DNA of 64,000 nucleotides from Cryptomeria japonica (GCF_030272615.1 NC_081408.1:304887950-304951949); one strand, 5' to 3'; numbered from the stretch's first letter, positions 34,814 through 47,095 are shown. Notes: generated by a model not told the origin, from the sequence alone. Made by a program: numbers and translations.

Positions 34814-36141
34814 ACTAGAGGTTGGGTCTATCTAACTTCTCTGATCTGTAAGAAAGAACCACAAATTAGCCTATTGCATAAAATATATCAATAATATCAC
34901 ACCTTCAAGACTCTGAAGTTCTGGGGTTCCAAGGTGGGTAACTCCATCTATAACAACTAACTTTAGAACTACGGGGGTCTAAGGTTCCAAGGTCAGTATA
35001 GGCTAAAATAATAGAGCTCAGAAATCCAAAGTTTTGGGGTTGACAAGTCGACTCAGGACTTTAGGGTTCGGAGGTCCCAGGGTAGTTTATTAAGTGCTAA
35101 AAAAAAGATTTTTTGGAACTCCGTGGCTCTGAGTTTTAGAGGTTAAAACAGTGGCCTAAAAGGAAAGAACTTTGGAACTCTGGGGTTCTGGGGTTTCGAG
35201 GTTGGGAGTAGTTCATTCATGGGTCAAAAGGTGATCTGGAACTCTGGGTATTTGAAGTTTTTGGGTAAAAGAATGACCAAAAAAGATGAACCTCAAGACC
35301 TCAGGGTTCCGGGGTTCTGAGATGAAGAGGACTACCGAGCCTAGAACTTTGGGATTCTTCGGTTTTGAAAACCTAGGGCATGCCAGAAGATCAAAAAACA
35401 CAAAAACACACAGGAGAAAATCCACCAACCTGGTGGAAGAAAACCCACGAAGAACTTGGCAACATGGAAGAGCGAAATTAGGAGATCACAACTAGGAGAC
35501 TAGAAAACTTGAATGCACAAATGAGATTAAAGACAAATCATTTCTCCTATTTATACCCCCTGATACTTCATCTGTATAGTCTCCTTAAACACAACCTTGG
35601 GAGTCCGGGGTTCCGATTTTTTGAGATGACAACAAGAAAACCAACAACATACCTCAGAACTCTGGGGTTCCAAACTTTCGAGGTCAAAACACAACAAGGA
35701 CAAAAACTCACCTCGGGACTCTGGGGTTCCGGAGTTCCAAGGTGAAGAGACAAGACAACTTCTAGACTCTAGGGTTCTGGGATTCCCAACAAATAAATAA
35801 AAACAACTTTGAGACTCTGGGGTTCTAAAGTTAAAGAACACAACACAACTTTGGGACTGCGGGTTTCCGAAGTGACTAATGACAAAACATGAAGAAATCA
35901 GAATTTTGGGACTCCGGGATTCCCAGGCTTCAATGACAAACAAGACAAGGCACAACTTCAGGACTTTGGGGCTCTAGGGTTCTGAGTTCATAATCAATAT
36001 GAGAAACAAAAGCCTACCTCAGAATTATGGGATTCTAGGGTTCTAGGGTAGGAACCAAAACAGGAAACAGAAGCCTACCTCGAGACTCTAGGGTTCCGGG
36101 GTTCTGGGGTGTTAAGGAAAAACTAAGAAAAACAAAACTAC
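34814..36141 (-). repeat. Probable LTR of the ORF1-C element, with degenerate tandem repeats
   Basis: Upstream of ORF1 copy C (in its orientation) lies about 1.3 kb without genes. It contains about 18-19 degenerate copies of GACTCTGGGGTTCCGAGGT, spaced about 45-65 bp, at 34905-35370 and 35600-36110. Between the clusters is a minus-strand TATA box (TATAAATA, 35548-35555). The arrangement, repeats then TATA then about 700 bp of leader then ATG, fits U3-R-U5 of an LTR starting TGTAGTTTTG near 36141. No second copy is present, so the LTR assignment is inference. Open frames here (for example 35551-35955) only translate the repeat. Confidence 0.5.
35548..35555 (-). promoter_or_regulatory. TATA box upstream of ORF1 copy C
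   Basis: GGTATAAATAGG on the minus strand, between two blocks of the degenerate repeat and about 735 bp before the ORF1 ATG. Confidence 0.5.
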
Positions 36142-36820
36142 AAAATAGAAAGAAAGGGGACCCATATTTTCCAGACAAGGAAACTAATGGGGGTAGGTAT
36201 TCAGGGAATAATAGGATGCAATAGATGGTCGCACAAACTTGAAACTATATCGTCATCTTCTCTTATGTCCAATAGAGAAGTGACGAAGCAAGACACAATG
36301 TCCGATTTTACTCTATATCTAGTATTAGAAGTTAAAAATTCACACCCTTGGATCCATTTTATTTCTCTTTCAACAAGGTTTGCATCCTGGATATTATGAA
36401 GCATAAATACGCGATGCAGGTAGTGACTGGTTATAGACCCTAAAAAGGTTGATTGGTTAGCGCTACTAGTTAAGCATATAGTGCAATCAACTAGCGGAGA
36501 GAGTTAACGAGCCATAATTAAAAGATGAGAGTCACAATAGGCATGAGTCAACTATGAAAGGGAATTATGGAAAAAGAATCACGGAAGAAAAATAAATAAA
36601 AGCCCCGAGCGTGCTAATATAAATGTTGGTCTTTTCATACATGTTTAAAAGAGTACCAAATTGAAAAGGTTCAGACTCCAAGGAGGCCATCATAGTGACA
36701 AGACATATGAAAATAATATGGTGGAGGTCGAAGTGCCAAGTGGTTCAAAAGCTCAAAGATAGCCCTAATAAGCTAACAAAAACCAAAATCAATGATCTTA
36801 AAAAGAGAAAATACAAAATG
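36142..36820. other. Unassigned sequence
   Basis: No gene, repeat or known element end recognised. Confidence 0.4.
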
Positions 36821-37420
36821 TGTTGGCATATGTGCAGAGTTGGTTGACATGATGATATTGTATGTTGTCATTGATGTCAATATGTTGAAGTATGAACCGG
36901 TATGATGATGTGAACTGGTATATGTGAAAAGGTATACCAGTATATGTGAAAAGGTGAACCGGTATGTTGGAATGTGAACCAGTATATGCAAAGTTTGTAT
37001 CAGGGTTTCATTTGATATGACTACCGGTTGGTAGTCTTGACTTCAGGGTTTCCAGCTGATGCATTTCAAGCCTGTGTGATTCGACCGATGACATCCTGTG
37101 ATGGGTTAGCATTAAAATCAAGATCAGATCATGTTGCCACGTCAGCCTTGTGTGCATGAAGGATTTCCTTGAGGATCTTGCATGAAGAAGATTGATTCTA
37201 TCTACCTCGGAAATGTGCGAAGTCTCAGTAAATGGTGGAGAGCGCGTGATGGGTTATCAGCTTCCAGAAGCGGCAAAGAATGAGTGATGGAGAACATCTT
37301 GAGATGTGTTTAAGATTGTTTCACCCTATGCAATGTGAGTGAACGATCAGGATTTGACTGACTGTATTGATAACCTAGATGCTTAGGGTTTTAGGTTTTG
37401 GCTACTGACCTAATTGTTGT
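36821..37420 (+). repeat. Solo copia LTR, left part
   Basis: Starts TGTTGGCATATGTG with the U3 wording of the other copia LTRs (TGTCATTGATGTCAA). It contains about six degenerate copies of GTGAACCGGTATATG (36889-36985). It is interrupted at 37421 by the Tat element. Together with 48696-49553 it forms one LTR of about 1.46 kb flanked by AAATG (36816-36820 and 49554-49558). Confidence 0.75.
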
Positions 37421-38821
37421 TGTAGACACCTAAAAATGGTCAACGCTTGCGGAATCATACTTTGACATTTGCGCATTGCCTCATTTTAGGTTTTTGCATC
37501 GTATTAACATTTCTCCTATGTCACGCACTTGGTTTTTATCATTTACGAACATCGAGTCATTTTTCTACATTCTTCAGTTATCTCGCTCTCGAATTTGGTC
37601 TTGTCAACAACACTATTGCATTAACGATTGATTTGTCATCGGTCGTTGTCATGTTCGATCTTGTCATTTTGTGATTGATTTGTCATCAATCATGGTCATT
37701 TTCAATCCTGTCGTCTTGCAATCTATTTTGTCAACAATCCTTGTCTTTTTGTCAATCTTGTCATTTCGCGATCGATTTGTCATCGATCGTTGTCTGTCTC
37801 AATTATGTCAATTTGGATCAATTAGTCATTGTTCCTCATCAATTGGCGCATTTTATCAATCAAATCATTTATCACATTGGTCATTTATCAATCCAAAATC
37901 AAATCGAATCGATATCAATTATCCTTTGTCAAGACCTAATTGTCATTCTCACATTGCTAATTCGTCTTCTAGGGTTTTGTGATTTCATCATTTAACCTTG
38001 TGTGTCATTTCTTCCTTTAGGATTAATAAATTGTTTATTTATCCTAAGTCTTCTCATCACAATTAAATGTTCATTTAATTGGCTAATTATTCCTCTTTGT
38101 GAATTAATTAATAAATGACAAATTGTTAATTAATTTACCTAATTTCTAATTTCCATCAATTTCTTAATTCCTAATTCTTAATTCTCTAATTTCCTAATTT
38201 TCTAATTCCTAATTTCAATTTCCTTCTATTTCTCTCCTAAATTCATGGAAATGACATGTCAATTTGTCATAAATTTGTCATAATTGACAATCAATCAATT
38301 TTGACATAGAAGTTGTCATAATTTGTCATAAATCATCAATCAACAAATTTTGCATAGAAGGTGCATAATTTGTCATAAATTTGTCATAATCGACATAATT
38401 GATTTGCAATTTCCATTTGAATTGAATCATGCTAATTTGATCTTTTTCTCCAATTTCTCTATAAATTGGATGATCTTCATCAATCAAGGCTAATTTTTGG
38501 TAATCAGACTATCAAATTCCTAGTCAATCACATTTCTAGTACTCTTGATCAACAATCTTGTCTACTTGCTTTCAATTATGTCTGTGCACTTGTAGGTGAG
38601 ATCCACAACCAAACCATTTGAAGAGGAAAGAAGAACAATGGAGCCGCATGAAGGAGCATTCAAATCACACCTTTGGTTTGCTTAATTTCTAGTTTTGAAT
38701 GTTTTTATTTCATGTCTCTATTGAGTGTTGTTTAGGATAGATCATTGCAATTGTGCTTTTGTGATTGAGCTAATGATTAATATTTATATTGTTTGTGATG
38801 ATTCCTATTTCCTATGCTACA
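37421..38821 (+). repeat. 5' LTR of the Tat element
   Basis: 1401 bp. U3 is rich in a CGATTGATTTGTCATCGGTC-type degenerate repeat (37620-37800). A TATA box TATAAATT lies at 38460-38467. It is 180 bp shorter than the 3' LTR, the difference lying inside the U3 repeat. Confidence 0.92.
38460..38467 (+). promoter_or_regulatory. TATA box of the Tat 5' LTR
   Basis: TATAAATT in CTCTATAAATTGG, about 360 bp before the LTR end; the same box is at 48329-48336 in the 3' LTR. Confidence 0.5.
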
Positions 38822-38826
38822 TTAAT

Positions 38827-38838
38827 TGGTGAACTCCT
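38827..38838 (+). other. Candidate primer-binding site of the Tat element
   Basis: TGGTGAACTCCT begins five bases after the 5' LTR. TGG is expected as the complement of a tRNA CCA end, but I could not name the tRNA with confidence. Confidence 0.45.
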
Positions 38839-38889
38839 CTTCCTAAAACCTGTCCCCATGCTTGGATAGAGACATTTTGGGATCCAAGC

Positions 38890-41800
38890 TCTGAATCCGA
38901 TACAAGCAGTTCGGATAGTGATACCACCGATGTTCATATCTTTACCATATCAGCCCTCTCTCTCCTTACAATCGATGATGACATGCCCCTCATCTATCCC
39001 CAGCTTATCCAACATGACCAACAAGAACCGCTCACATTGGATTGTTTTCAAAATGATGAAGCGATTGCAGAATTCCTTGGACTACAGGAAGGCATACCAC
39101 AAGGTGATCATAAGGCAGGATTTGCTATTGACCTGGATTCCACGGCATATTTTGGGGAATCAACTCCCTCTTCCAGTCATCAAAATGAAAAAAGAAAAGA
39201 AATAGTAAAAAATCAAAAGAATAGATCTTTGGGTGAAAACCGTAAGGTACTCTCTGATCATACAAAAGTAAAAATAAAAGACGTACCTGCGGGTGAAAAC
39301 CTCTCTGAGGCGCCCAAAGGTGGAAGAGTGGACATACCCCTATCAAGTCAGGACAAATCAACATTGCTAGTGGAAATGACCGAGGAAATCAATTTGGGTA
39401 CACCTGACAACCCTAAGATCATTCATTTTGCTACTTCTCTATCACAACAGGAAAAAATAGATTTTGTCAATTTCTTTCTTGAGAAGAAAATCAGCTTTGC
39501 ATGGTCCTATGCAGATATGCCTGGTCTTGATCCAAAATTAGTCCTTCATCATTTGCCATTAAAAGTAGATGCCAAACCTGTCAAACAGAAGCTAAGGAAA
39601 ATGCATCCCCAGGTGGCTCTTTTGGTCAAAGTGGAACTAAAAAAATTACTAGATGTGGGCTTTATTAGACCCATTGATTATGCAGACTGGATTTCAAATT
39701 TAGTACCAGTTAGCAAAGTAACTGGGAGCATCAGAATCTGCACAGATTTTAGGGATTTCAATAAAGCATGCCCTAAGGATGATTTTCCATTGCCAAACAT
39801 AGATATCATAGTGGACATGACGGCGGGATATGAGATGCTTTCATTGATGGATGGTTTCTCCGGCTATAACCAAATTCGCATTGCTCCTGAAGATCAGCAT
39901 AAGATAGCATTCACCTGTGCTTGGGGTACCTACTATTGGAATGTGATGCCCTTCGGTCTTAAAAATGCAGGCGCAACATATCAAAGAGCAATGATGACAA
40001 TTTTTCATGATTTCATGCACGCTTTGATGGAGGACTATGTTGATGACTTGTTATGCAAATCTGTCACCAGAGATAGTCATCTAGCCATCTTGGGCCTGAT
40101 CTTTGACCGAATGGAGACCTACAAACTCAGGCTCAATCCAAAGAAGTGTGTCTTTGGTGTCACAGCTGGCAAGTTACTAGGGTACATTGTTTCTCATAGA
40201 GGCATTGAGGTCGACCCTGCCAAAGTCAAAGCAATAATGGATATGCCTCCACCTTCGAACCTCCGGCAATTAAGAAGTCTGCAAGGAAAGCTCCAGTCAA
40301 TCCACTGCTTCATAGCTCAGTTGGCCGACAAATGTCATCCATTCCAGCATCTATTGCATAAAGGTGTCGCTTTCAAATGGACTAAGCAATGTCAATCAGC
40401 CTTTCAAGCTCTCAAAGAATATTTGCTGTCGCCACCTATTCTAATGCCTCCGATAGACGGAAAGCCATTTTTATTGTATATTTCTGCAACTGAAATGGCA
40501 TTAGGAGTTCTCTTGGCCCAACAAGATGAGAGCAGCAAAGAGCGAGCTATTTACTATATCAGCCGGACACTGGTAGGCTATGAGCTAAATTACTCAATTA
40601 TTGAAAGGGCATGCTTAGCAGTGGTATTTGCAACGTAGAAACTCTGACATTATATGCTAAGCCACCAAACATTGTTGGTTGCAAAAATTGATCCCTTAAA
40701 ATATTTGCTTAGCCAAGTAGCTTTGACGGGTCGCCTAGCAAAATGGGTCATGATTCTCAGTGAATTTGACATTGAGTATATGGAGCGAAAGGTGATAAAA
40801 GGACAAGTCATAGCAGATCAACTTGCAGAGGCTCCTATTTTTGATGATCATCCCATGTTGACCGATTTTCTAGATGAATCAGTCTTTGCTTTCACATCCT
40901 CTAATGAATGGAAGTTATACTTTGATGGGTCCCATACTAAGTTCGGGTCCGGAGCAGGCATCTTGTTTGTCACCCCTCAAGGTGACACTATTCCAAAGTC
41001 CTACTGAATAACTTTCCACTATACCAATAACATTGCAGAGTATGAAGCACTGGTTACAAGACTCTGAGTAGCAGTCCACTGGAACATCACGCATTTGTAA
41101 GTCTATGGAGATTCTCAATTAGTCATCCGTCAAGTTAATGATGACTACAAAACAAAAGATGAAAAACTTATTCCCTATAAGCATATGGTAGATTTCTTCA
41201 AGACCAAGTTCACGGCTATCCATTTCAGTCAAGTTCCAAGAATGCAAAATAAGTCGGCAGATGCAATGGCTACGATTGCCTCCATGTTAAATATGCCAAA
41301 CAATATGGACAAATGTGAATTTTTAGTTGAACAATTGCTGGTTCCTTCTTTTGACATTCCGACGGTGGATGTGATGTGCGTTCTTGTTGGTCCCAACTCC
41401 CCATGGTACAATGACGTATATCAATATTTGAAATCCCAAACCTTACCACCCAACCTTTCCGCTAACCAACGCCGAGCCTTTATCCGATAGATAGCCAAAT
41501 ATGTCATCATCGCCGACACCCTTTATCGCCGTTCCTTTGACCATACCCTCCTCAGGTGTTTGGATTCTGACGAAGCACAAACGGCTTTACACGAGGTTCA
41601 CGATGGTATATGTGGGGGCCATTTCAATGGTCTAAGCTTAGCCAAAAAGTTGATTCGTGCTGGGTACTATTGGCCCACTCTGGAAAAAGATGTTCATGAT
41701 TTTGTTAAGAAGTGCTACAAATGCCAGATTCATGGAAACTACATTCATGCACCAGCCCAAGAGCTTCATTCTATCATATCTCCGTGGCCTTTTTCTCAAT

Positions 41801-42663
41801 GGGGATTGGATCTTATTGGAAAGATTCACCCGACATCTGCAAATGGACACAAGTTCATCATTACAACCACAGAGTATTTTACAAAATGGATCGAAGCTAT
41901 CCCCATGACCTATATCACGGGTGTCCAAATTTCAAAATTCTTGCTGAATTATATCATATGTTGGTATGGAGTTCCCCTTGCCATAGTCACAGATAATGGT
42001 CGTCCTTTCAAGAATAAAGATGTTAAAGAGCTCTGTGAAAAGTTTCATATCCAACACCATTTCTCCAGTCCATACTATCCACAGGGGAATGGTCAAGCTG
42101 AAGCATCAAAAAAAACCATTATCAAGATCCTGAAGAAGGTTGTTAATGACACTGGTAGAGATTGGCATGTACAATTGAATCCGACACTATGGGCCTATCG
42201 CACTTCTATCCACACACCTACTGGCACAACACCTTATTCCTTGGTGTATGGTGGGGAATCCATTTTACCTTTGGAGGTGGAGATTCCTTCCTTGCGAGTT
42301 TCCTTGCAACATCTGATTGATGATGAGACACACAGAGTCTCTCGGCTGCATCAGCTTGAGATGTTAGATGAGAAACGTCAGACAGCTCTGACACATTTGC
42401 AAGCATATCAAAACCGTCTCCGTCGCTCTTATAATAAGAAGGTCAAAGGGCGACACTTCGAAGTGGGAGATCTGGTTTTAAAGGCAAATCCCAAGAATGC
42501 ACAATCTACTGACATCATCAAAGGCAAGTTTGAACCTAATTGGGTTGGGCCTTTCATAGTGACTGTAGCCTATGGCTTGGGGGCATATCAGCTTGCTACC
42601 CCAGAAGGTGAACCTCTGTCTGATCCTATAAACAGCATGCATCTTCGCAAGTACTGGGCATAA
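38890..42663 (+). pseudogene. pol: Tat pol: RT, RNase H, archaeal RNase H, integrase
   Basis: One reading frame from before the ATG at 38983 to the stop at 42661-42663. An acidic/serine leader (WDPSSESDTSSSDSD) is followed by RT from about 39570 (YVDD at 40036-40047) and RNase H (about 40380-40830). The archaeal-type RNase H (about 40910-41300) has all four acidic residues visible: YFDGS, IAEYEAL, YGDSQLV, SADAMA. Integrase follows with HHCC (HDGICGGH, CYKCQ) and the triad in GLDLIG, TDNGRP and QAEASKK. Six nonsense codons (near 40636, 40645, 41005, 41065, 41098 and 41488) are each explained by one C-to-T change from CAG, CGA or CAA. No frameshift occurs. Protease and gag are absent. Confidence 0.9.
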
Positions 42664-42689
42664 TCTTCTATCAGTACTTCTTCAAATAT

Positions 42690-42815
42690 GATCTTGAAAA
42701 AAGTACAAAAAAAATGGAAAAAGCAAAAATGTACAAAAAAAGAGAAAAAGTACAAAAAAAAAAAAAAAAAAAGAGAAAAAAGTGAAAAAGCAAAAAGTAA
42801 AGAAAAAAATGATTC
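42690..42815 (+). repeat. A-rich low-complexity tract
   Basis: Runs of A interrupted by GTAC, TGG and GAG, just after pol; this includes about 19 consecutive A. Non-coding. Confidence 0.85.
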
Positions 42816-43134
42816 GCCCTCTAGTGAAAACCTAGCAAACAGGCGCTTGGGGCAAGTACCTTGGTGAAAACCTGGCAAGCAGGCGCCATGTGTAAAATGA
42901 GATCGTTGCTCCGTCATCTATCATGACCTCTAAGCTATGCTTTTTCTCAGCCGATTTCTCACGTCTATCTTTGTCTTGACCCAATGTCCTATTCCAGGCC
43001 TGTTATTGGTCAACATCATTGTCTTGCATATTCTGGTTGCTTGTACATATGTTTCGGTCCCGGTCTATGTATGTCTTTCCGATGCGCATTGGGTGTGTTT
43101 CCCTTGTCATGATCGATCACTGGAACTTTTGCAT

Positions 43135-43345
43135 TCAAAAATGTCCTGAAAAGATCATAAAAATTGAAAAATGTCCTAAAAAAAAAATCATAAAAAAATT
43201 GAAAAATGTCCTGAAATAAAACAAAAAAAAATAAAAATGGAATAATGTCTTGAAAAAATCCCTAAAAATTTGAAAAATGTCCTGAGAAAAATCATAAAAA
43301 AAATAAAAATCAAATAAGAGTCCTGAAAAAAAAATGCACAAAACA
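43135..43345 (+). repeat. Degenerate ~30-bp tandem repeat (AAAATGTCCTGAAAAAATCATAAAA)
   Basis: About six or seven copies of a unit of the form GAAAAATGTCCTGAAA followed by an A-rich ATCATAAAAA half. Lies in the 3' untranslated region of the Tat element. Frames across it (Lys/Ile/Cys-rich or Phe-rich) are not genes. Confidence 0.85.
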
Positions 43346-44447
43346 TTTCAAAACATTAAAATCCAAAAAACAAGCATTTTTGTCAATAAATGATCCCTTT
43401 TGTGCATAAGACAAATCACTGAGTATACATCCAATGACACGCAATCAAACACTGCACTTTATTGAAATAATGCGTTAACAGATGAACTTTTTCACTCAAA
43501 CGAGACATTCCAACTGATCAACATTGTCATATCAATCAACCTCAAAATCATTTGTCCTTGTCTCTACTATCATGGGTCTTATACAGGGTGTGGTATACTC
43601 AAAACCAGATGATGTCTTGTCTTAGACGGAGTACCGCATGTCCTAAAACTAGACAGCATGATCGTCCTATCAACTCTTTCAACTTTTGACAATGAAGATC
43701 AAGGTGTTTGTTTGATTTATTGGAATTTGTGCATCTTATCTTTTTACTGATTTATCTTTGGCTTCGATCATGTTCCTATGTTGCTCGATGATGTCACTGA
43801 GTGATTTAGAGTGACCGAGATGGTTCATGGTCCTTTTCCTTTTTTTATTGTGATTGTTGTTTGTCTGTGATGTGTCTGTCTTTTGCAAAAAGGGTTGCAT
43901 TTCAGCTCTGGTCTTCAATGCCATGATGCTACGCATCCGTTTTGCTACATAAAAATAAAGGTTCTCACCTACAAAGTGCATTACTAAAAGCAAGTTTTCT
44001 TCATCTCTAACTGTCCTCTATCTCATTTTCTTCTTACTAACATTTCTTCCGTCAGTTTGGATAGTCAGTTCGGTCTAGTGCTCCGATTTCCCCACACACA
44101 TATGCTACATCCTGCATCCATTTCGTTAGTACATTTGCATTACATTAAGCATCATATCAAAGCATTTTATCCATTTCATACTATCAAGGCATCAAAAACA
44201 CATAAACAAAAACATATCCATACATATTCCATAATGATACATAAACAATGCATAAGTCATCCATACATAGAAAGTAACATCAGTCATAATATATTGCATC
44301 CCATCATATCGATGCATATCATATCATATGTCACAATAATATCGGAGTACAAAATTGGACTGTCTGTCCTAAGTATGGCCTACAAGCTGACTACAAAATG
44401 TTAAACTACATAATGTCCACTGTCTGTCTAAGGAGCATGTGCCTCTG
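43346..44447. other. Non-coding region between Tat pol and the antisense gene
   Basis: No gene recognised. It contains the intergenic stretch between the convergent pol and the plant-mobile-domain gene, and AT-rich sequence at 44100-44340. Confidence 0.4.
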
Positions 44448-46262
44448 TCACTGGGTGCTCCCTCTGTCCTCCTCATCCCTGCCATGTCTCGCGAATGATG
44501 TCCCTCTTGGTTCTGGCTGTGGTGGTCTCATAGGTCCACTCACCCCCATGCTGCTCAATGACCTCCGAGAGCGTGCCCTGCTCTCTGTCCTCGATCGTGC
44601 CCGATATGAAGGTGTTCTCTGCTCTGGTGGAATGACACTCTCATATAGTGTCCTCCAATGGCGTATCTCCTCTCCAGTCTCTACCAGCATCTGTGCCATC
44701 TCTCGTGCACTGGCATCCCGAATCGACCCAATATACTCAGTGACTCTCTGTTCCTCTTGCTGTGCCTGAGCAATCGCTGCATCTCGAGCCGCTGTGAGTC
44801 TGGCTATCTCCGCTCTGAACTGATCCTGTTGTCTCTCTAATGTCACAATGTGATCCTGCTGACTCGCTATGGTAGCCCTGCACACCTCCATCTCCTCTGT
44901 CCTAGCTGTCTCCGGCTCTATGGGTATATCCTGCCATGCCTCCTACTCGTCATCCCCATCCCCATCTCCATCATCATCATCCTCATCCTCATCTCTATCC
45001 TCATCATCCCCACCCTCATCCTTGTCTCCGTTCTCATCATCTTCATCCTCATCACCATCCTCCTCCTCATCCTCCTCATCTCCCTCCTCCTCTCCTGTGA
45101 GTGGGAAGTCCTCCTGTCGCCTAGGTACTGGAATATCCGGATCTGTCAATGGCACTGGCCGTCGTCATGCAAACCATCTATCATACTCATCTGTCATCCC
45201 AGTGTCCACCACATCTGACCTCCAATCCTACTATCTCAGCTGTAGCTGTGCAAAGTCAGCATATGCTATGTGTGGTTGAATCATAGTCCCCCACTGACTC
45301 ATCTCTCTGTGAGATCGAGCAAAGTGTGCAGTCCTCCTAGGTACATCCTGCCTCTCTCCAAACTGTCGTCTGACTCTCTCTGGAAGGTACAACTCAATCA
45401 CTCTCTGGCGATGCACTGGTCGCCCAATCAAGTACCTCTCCTGTCTGCAATATGGTAGCTCATCACTGTCATCTGACCATCCTGGGCAATCACGATATGG
45501 CCTCCATATGAACTCCCTCAGTCTGTCTAGCTCATGTCGCCAATATAATATGTATCCAAAAGGACCCTATCTCAGTGCTCCCCCATAGCAGTACACATAT
45601 GGTCAGTGTGGTACTACCTGTCTATCTGTAATCGGTCGACATATGGCTATGTGCTCAAATGCCCATACCTGCAACAATGTAACTCCACAGCTCAAAGTTT
45701 GAACTCCCTGATATGCTATCTGATGCAACTGAAAATACAGCATAGCCAGTACACATGGTCCCCATGCATACACCGTCCCCTCTGTCGCCATTCGCTCTAG
45801 CACTCTTCCCCATCCAATAGGGAATCCATGTCCTCGTCTATCTCCTGCTAGTAGACATGCTATCACCACTGCTATCACCATGTATCATCGATCATACTCT
45901 GATGCCATAGTCTCCCAGCCAATCTCCCTCTCGATGATATCCAAATCATCTGCGTCGCACTCAAACAATCTGCACAATGCGTCTCTCCCTATCACTGGGT
46001 CATACTCTATCATCTCTCCATGAATCGGAATGTGGAGGATATGCCATACATCCTCTAGTGTCACCGTCGCCTCTCCAGTCGCTAGATGAAATGAGGAAGT
46101 CTCTGAATGCCATCGCTCTACCAATGCGATAAGCAGTCATGTGTTTGCCCTAATCTCGGGCATGAATGTGACATAGTATATCCCAAGTCCTGCTAAGGTA
46201 TCTCTCTCTGTGATCCTATGTCTATGTCGTAGCATGAAGCAATCTGGTCGGTTCTCTCACAT
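44448..46262 (-). pseudogene. Antisense plant mobile domain (PMD, MAIN-like) protein in the Tat element
   Basis: A single minus-strand frame of 605 codons starts at ATG 46262 and keeps one phase to its stop at 44448. The first ~330 codons match the plant mobile domain: LVERWHSETSSFHLATGEAT, VTLEDVWHILHIPIHGE, GRDALCRLFECDADDL, GWGRVLERMATEGTV-like and LLQVWAFEHIAICRP. A long Asp/Glu tract (45075-44945), a coiled-coil segment (LERQQDQFRAEIARLTAARD, about 44830-44780) and an Arg/Ser-rich end follow. About nine stops interrupt it, most readable as CAG/CGA/TGG turned into stop by transitions; there are no frameshifts. PMD proteins such as MAIN act in silencing and genome stability and also occur in transposons; a role here is inference. 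Confidence 0.8.
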
Positions 46263-47095
46263 GATCAACGGATACTATCAACTCTGCATCACAATTGGGG
46301 CATATTTTTGTCAATTTTAGGGTTTGCTCCTACGGGTTGCATTTCCTCATTTTCATGCCTAATCAGGGTGTTTTTCATCTAATCTGACCTATCCTACCCT
46401 TGTCCCCTTTTTTCGGATCATTTGCATGTCATTTTGACCAAAATTAGGGTTTGCATTGCACAATTGTGCCTGTGTTAGGTAACCTGCACTTGTGTCAGGT
46501 AACCTGCACTTGTGTCTCCCTATACAAGTGCAGAAGACCCCACACAAGTGCAGGATTCGCCCTACACAAGCACAGGAGTCCTCTTCTGCATCCCCTGTGG
46601 GCCCCGCAATGTCCCGTAAGCACTCAAAATTCATGAAATTGAAAACATGGGTTTTTGAGATCCATACCGCTGCTCCTGCATCATCCGGTCGTCTGAATGT
46701 GCATACACATTCACTGAGGTGATCCACCATTGGAATGTTCGCCATCTATCTGTAAGTGTCCTTGTCCAGAGCCACAAATCCTTATCTTTGTCTAGTGCAA
46801 ATGAGCAAATTGTCACTCTCTTGGTCTCATTTATAGATCTTTGTCAGTGCATAGATGGACGTGCACCCTCTCTATCTTATGTTGGTTGCGGTCTTTTGTG
46901 TCTTCAATTGCTTGTCCTTCATGCATCCGATCTCCGATTGTCAGTCTGTTCGATCCTATCATTTTTATCGATCAATTGGCCTCTTTTCTGCATGTTTCCG
47001 GCCAATTCCTCGAGGGGGCATACATATGTCATTGTCATTGTCTGGGGCATTTTCATTATTGTTCTTTGAAATAACGCTTAAAATTGCATTGTCTC
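46263..47095. other. Tat 3' untranslated region
   Basis: No gene recognised. It includes a short repeat GTAACCTGCACTTGTGTC-like run (46480-46560) and leads to the polypurine tract. Confidence 0.45.

Noticed and set aside
35551-35955. Minus-strand ORF with repeated PESRS-like words
   Set aside because: It is the translation of the degenerate GGGGTTCC repeat; the word pattern follows the DNA repeat and no start context or domain supports it.
37447-37995. Overlapping ORFs in the Tat 5' LTR, repeated in the 3' LTR
   Set aside because: They come from the TTTGTCATCAATC U3 repeat and shift with the 180-bp indel.
42690-43345. Possible CRISPR-like array from regular short repeats
   Set aside because: Units are contiguous and A-rich in a plant retrotransposon; no spacer structure.
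44869-45279. Plus-strand serine-rich ORF
   Set aside because: It is the antisense of the Asp/Glu tract in the minus-strand plant-mobile-domain gene.
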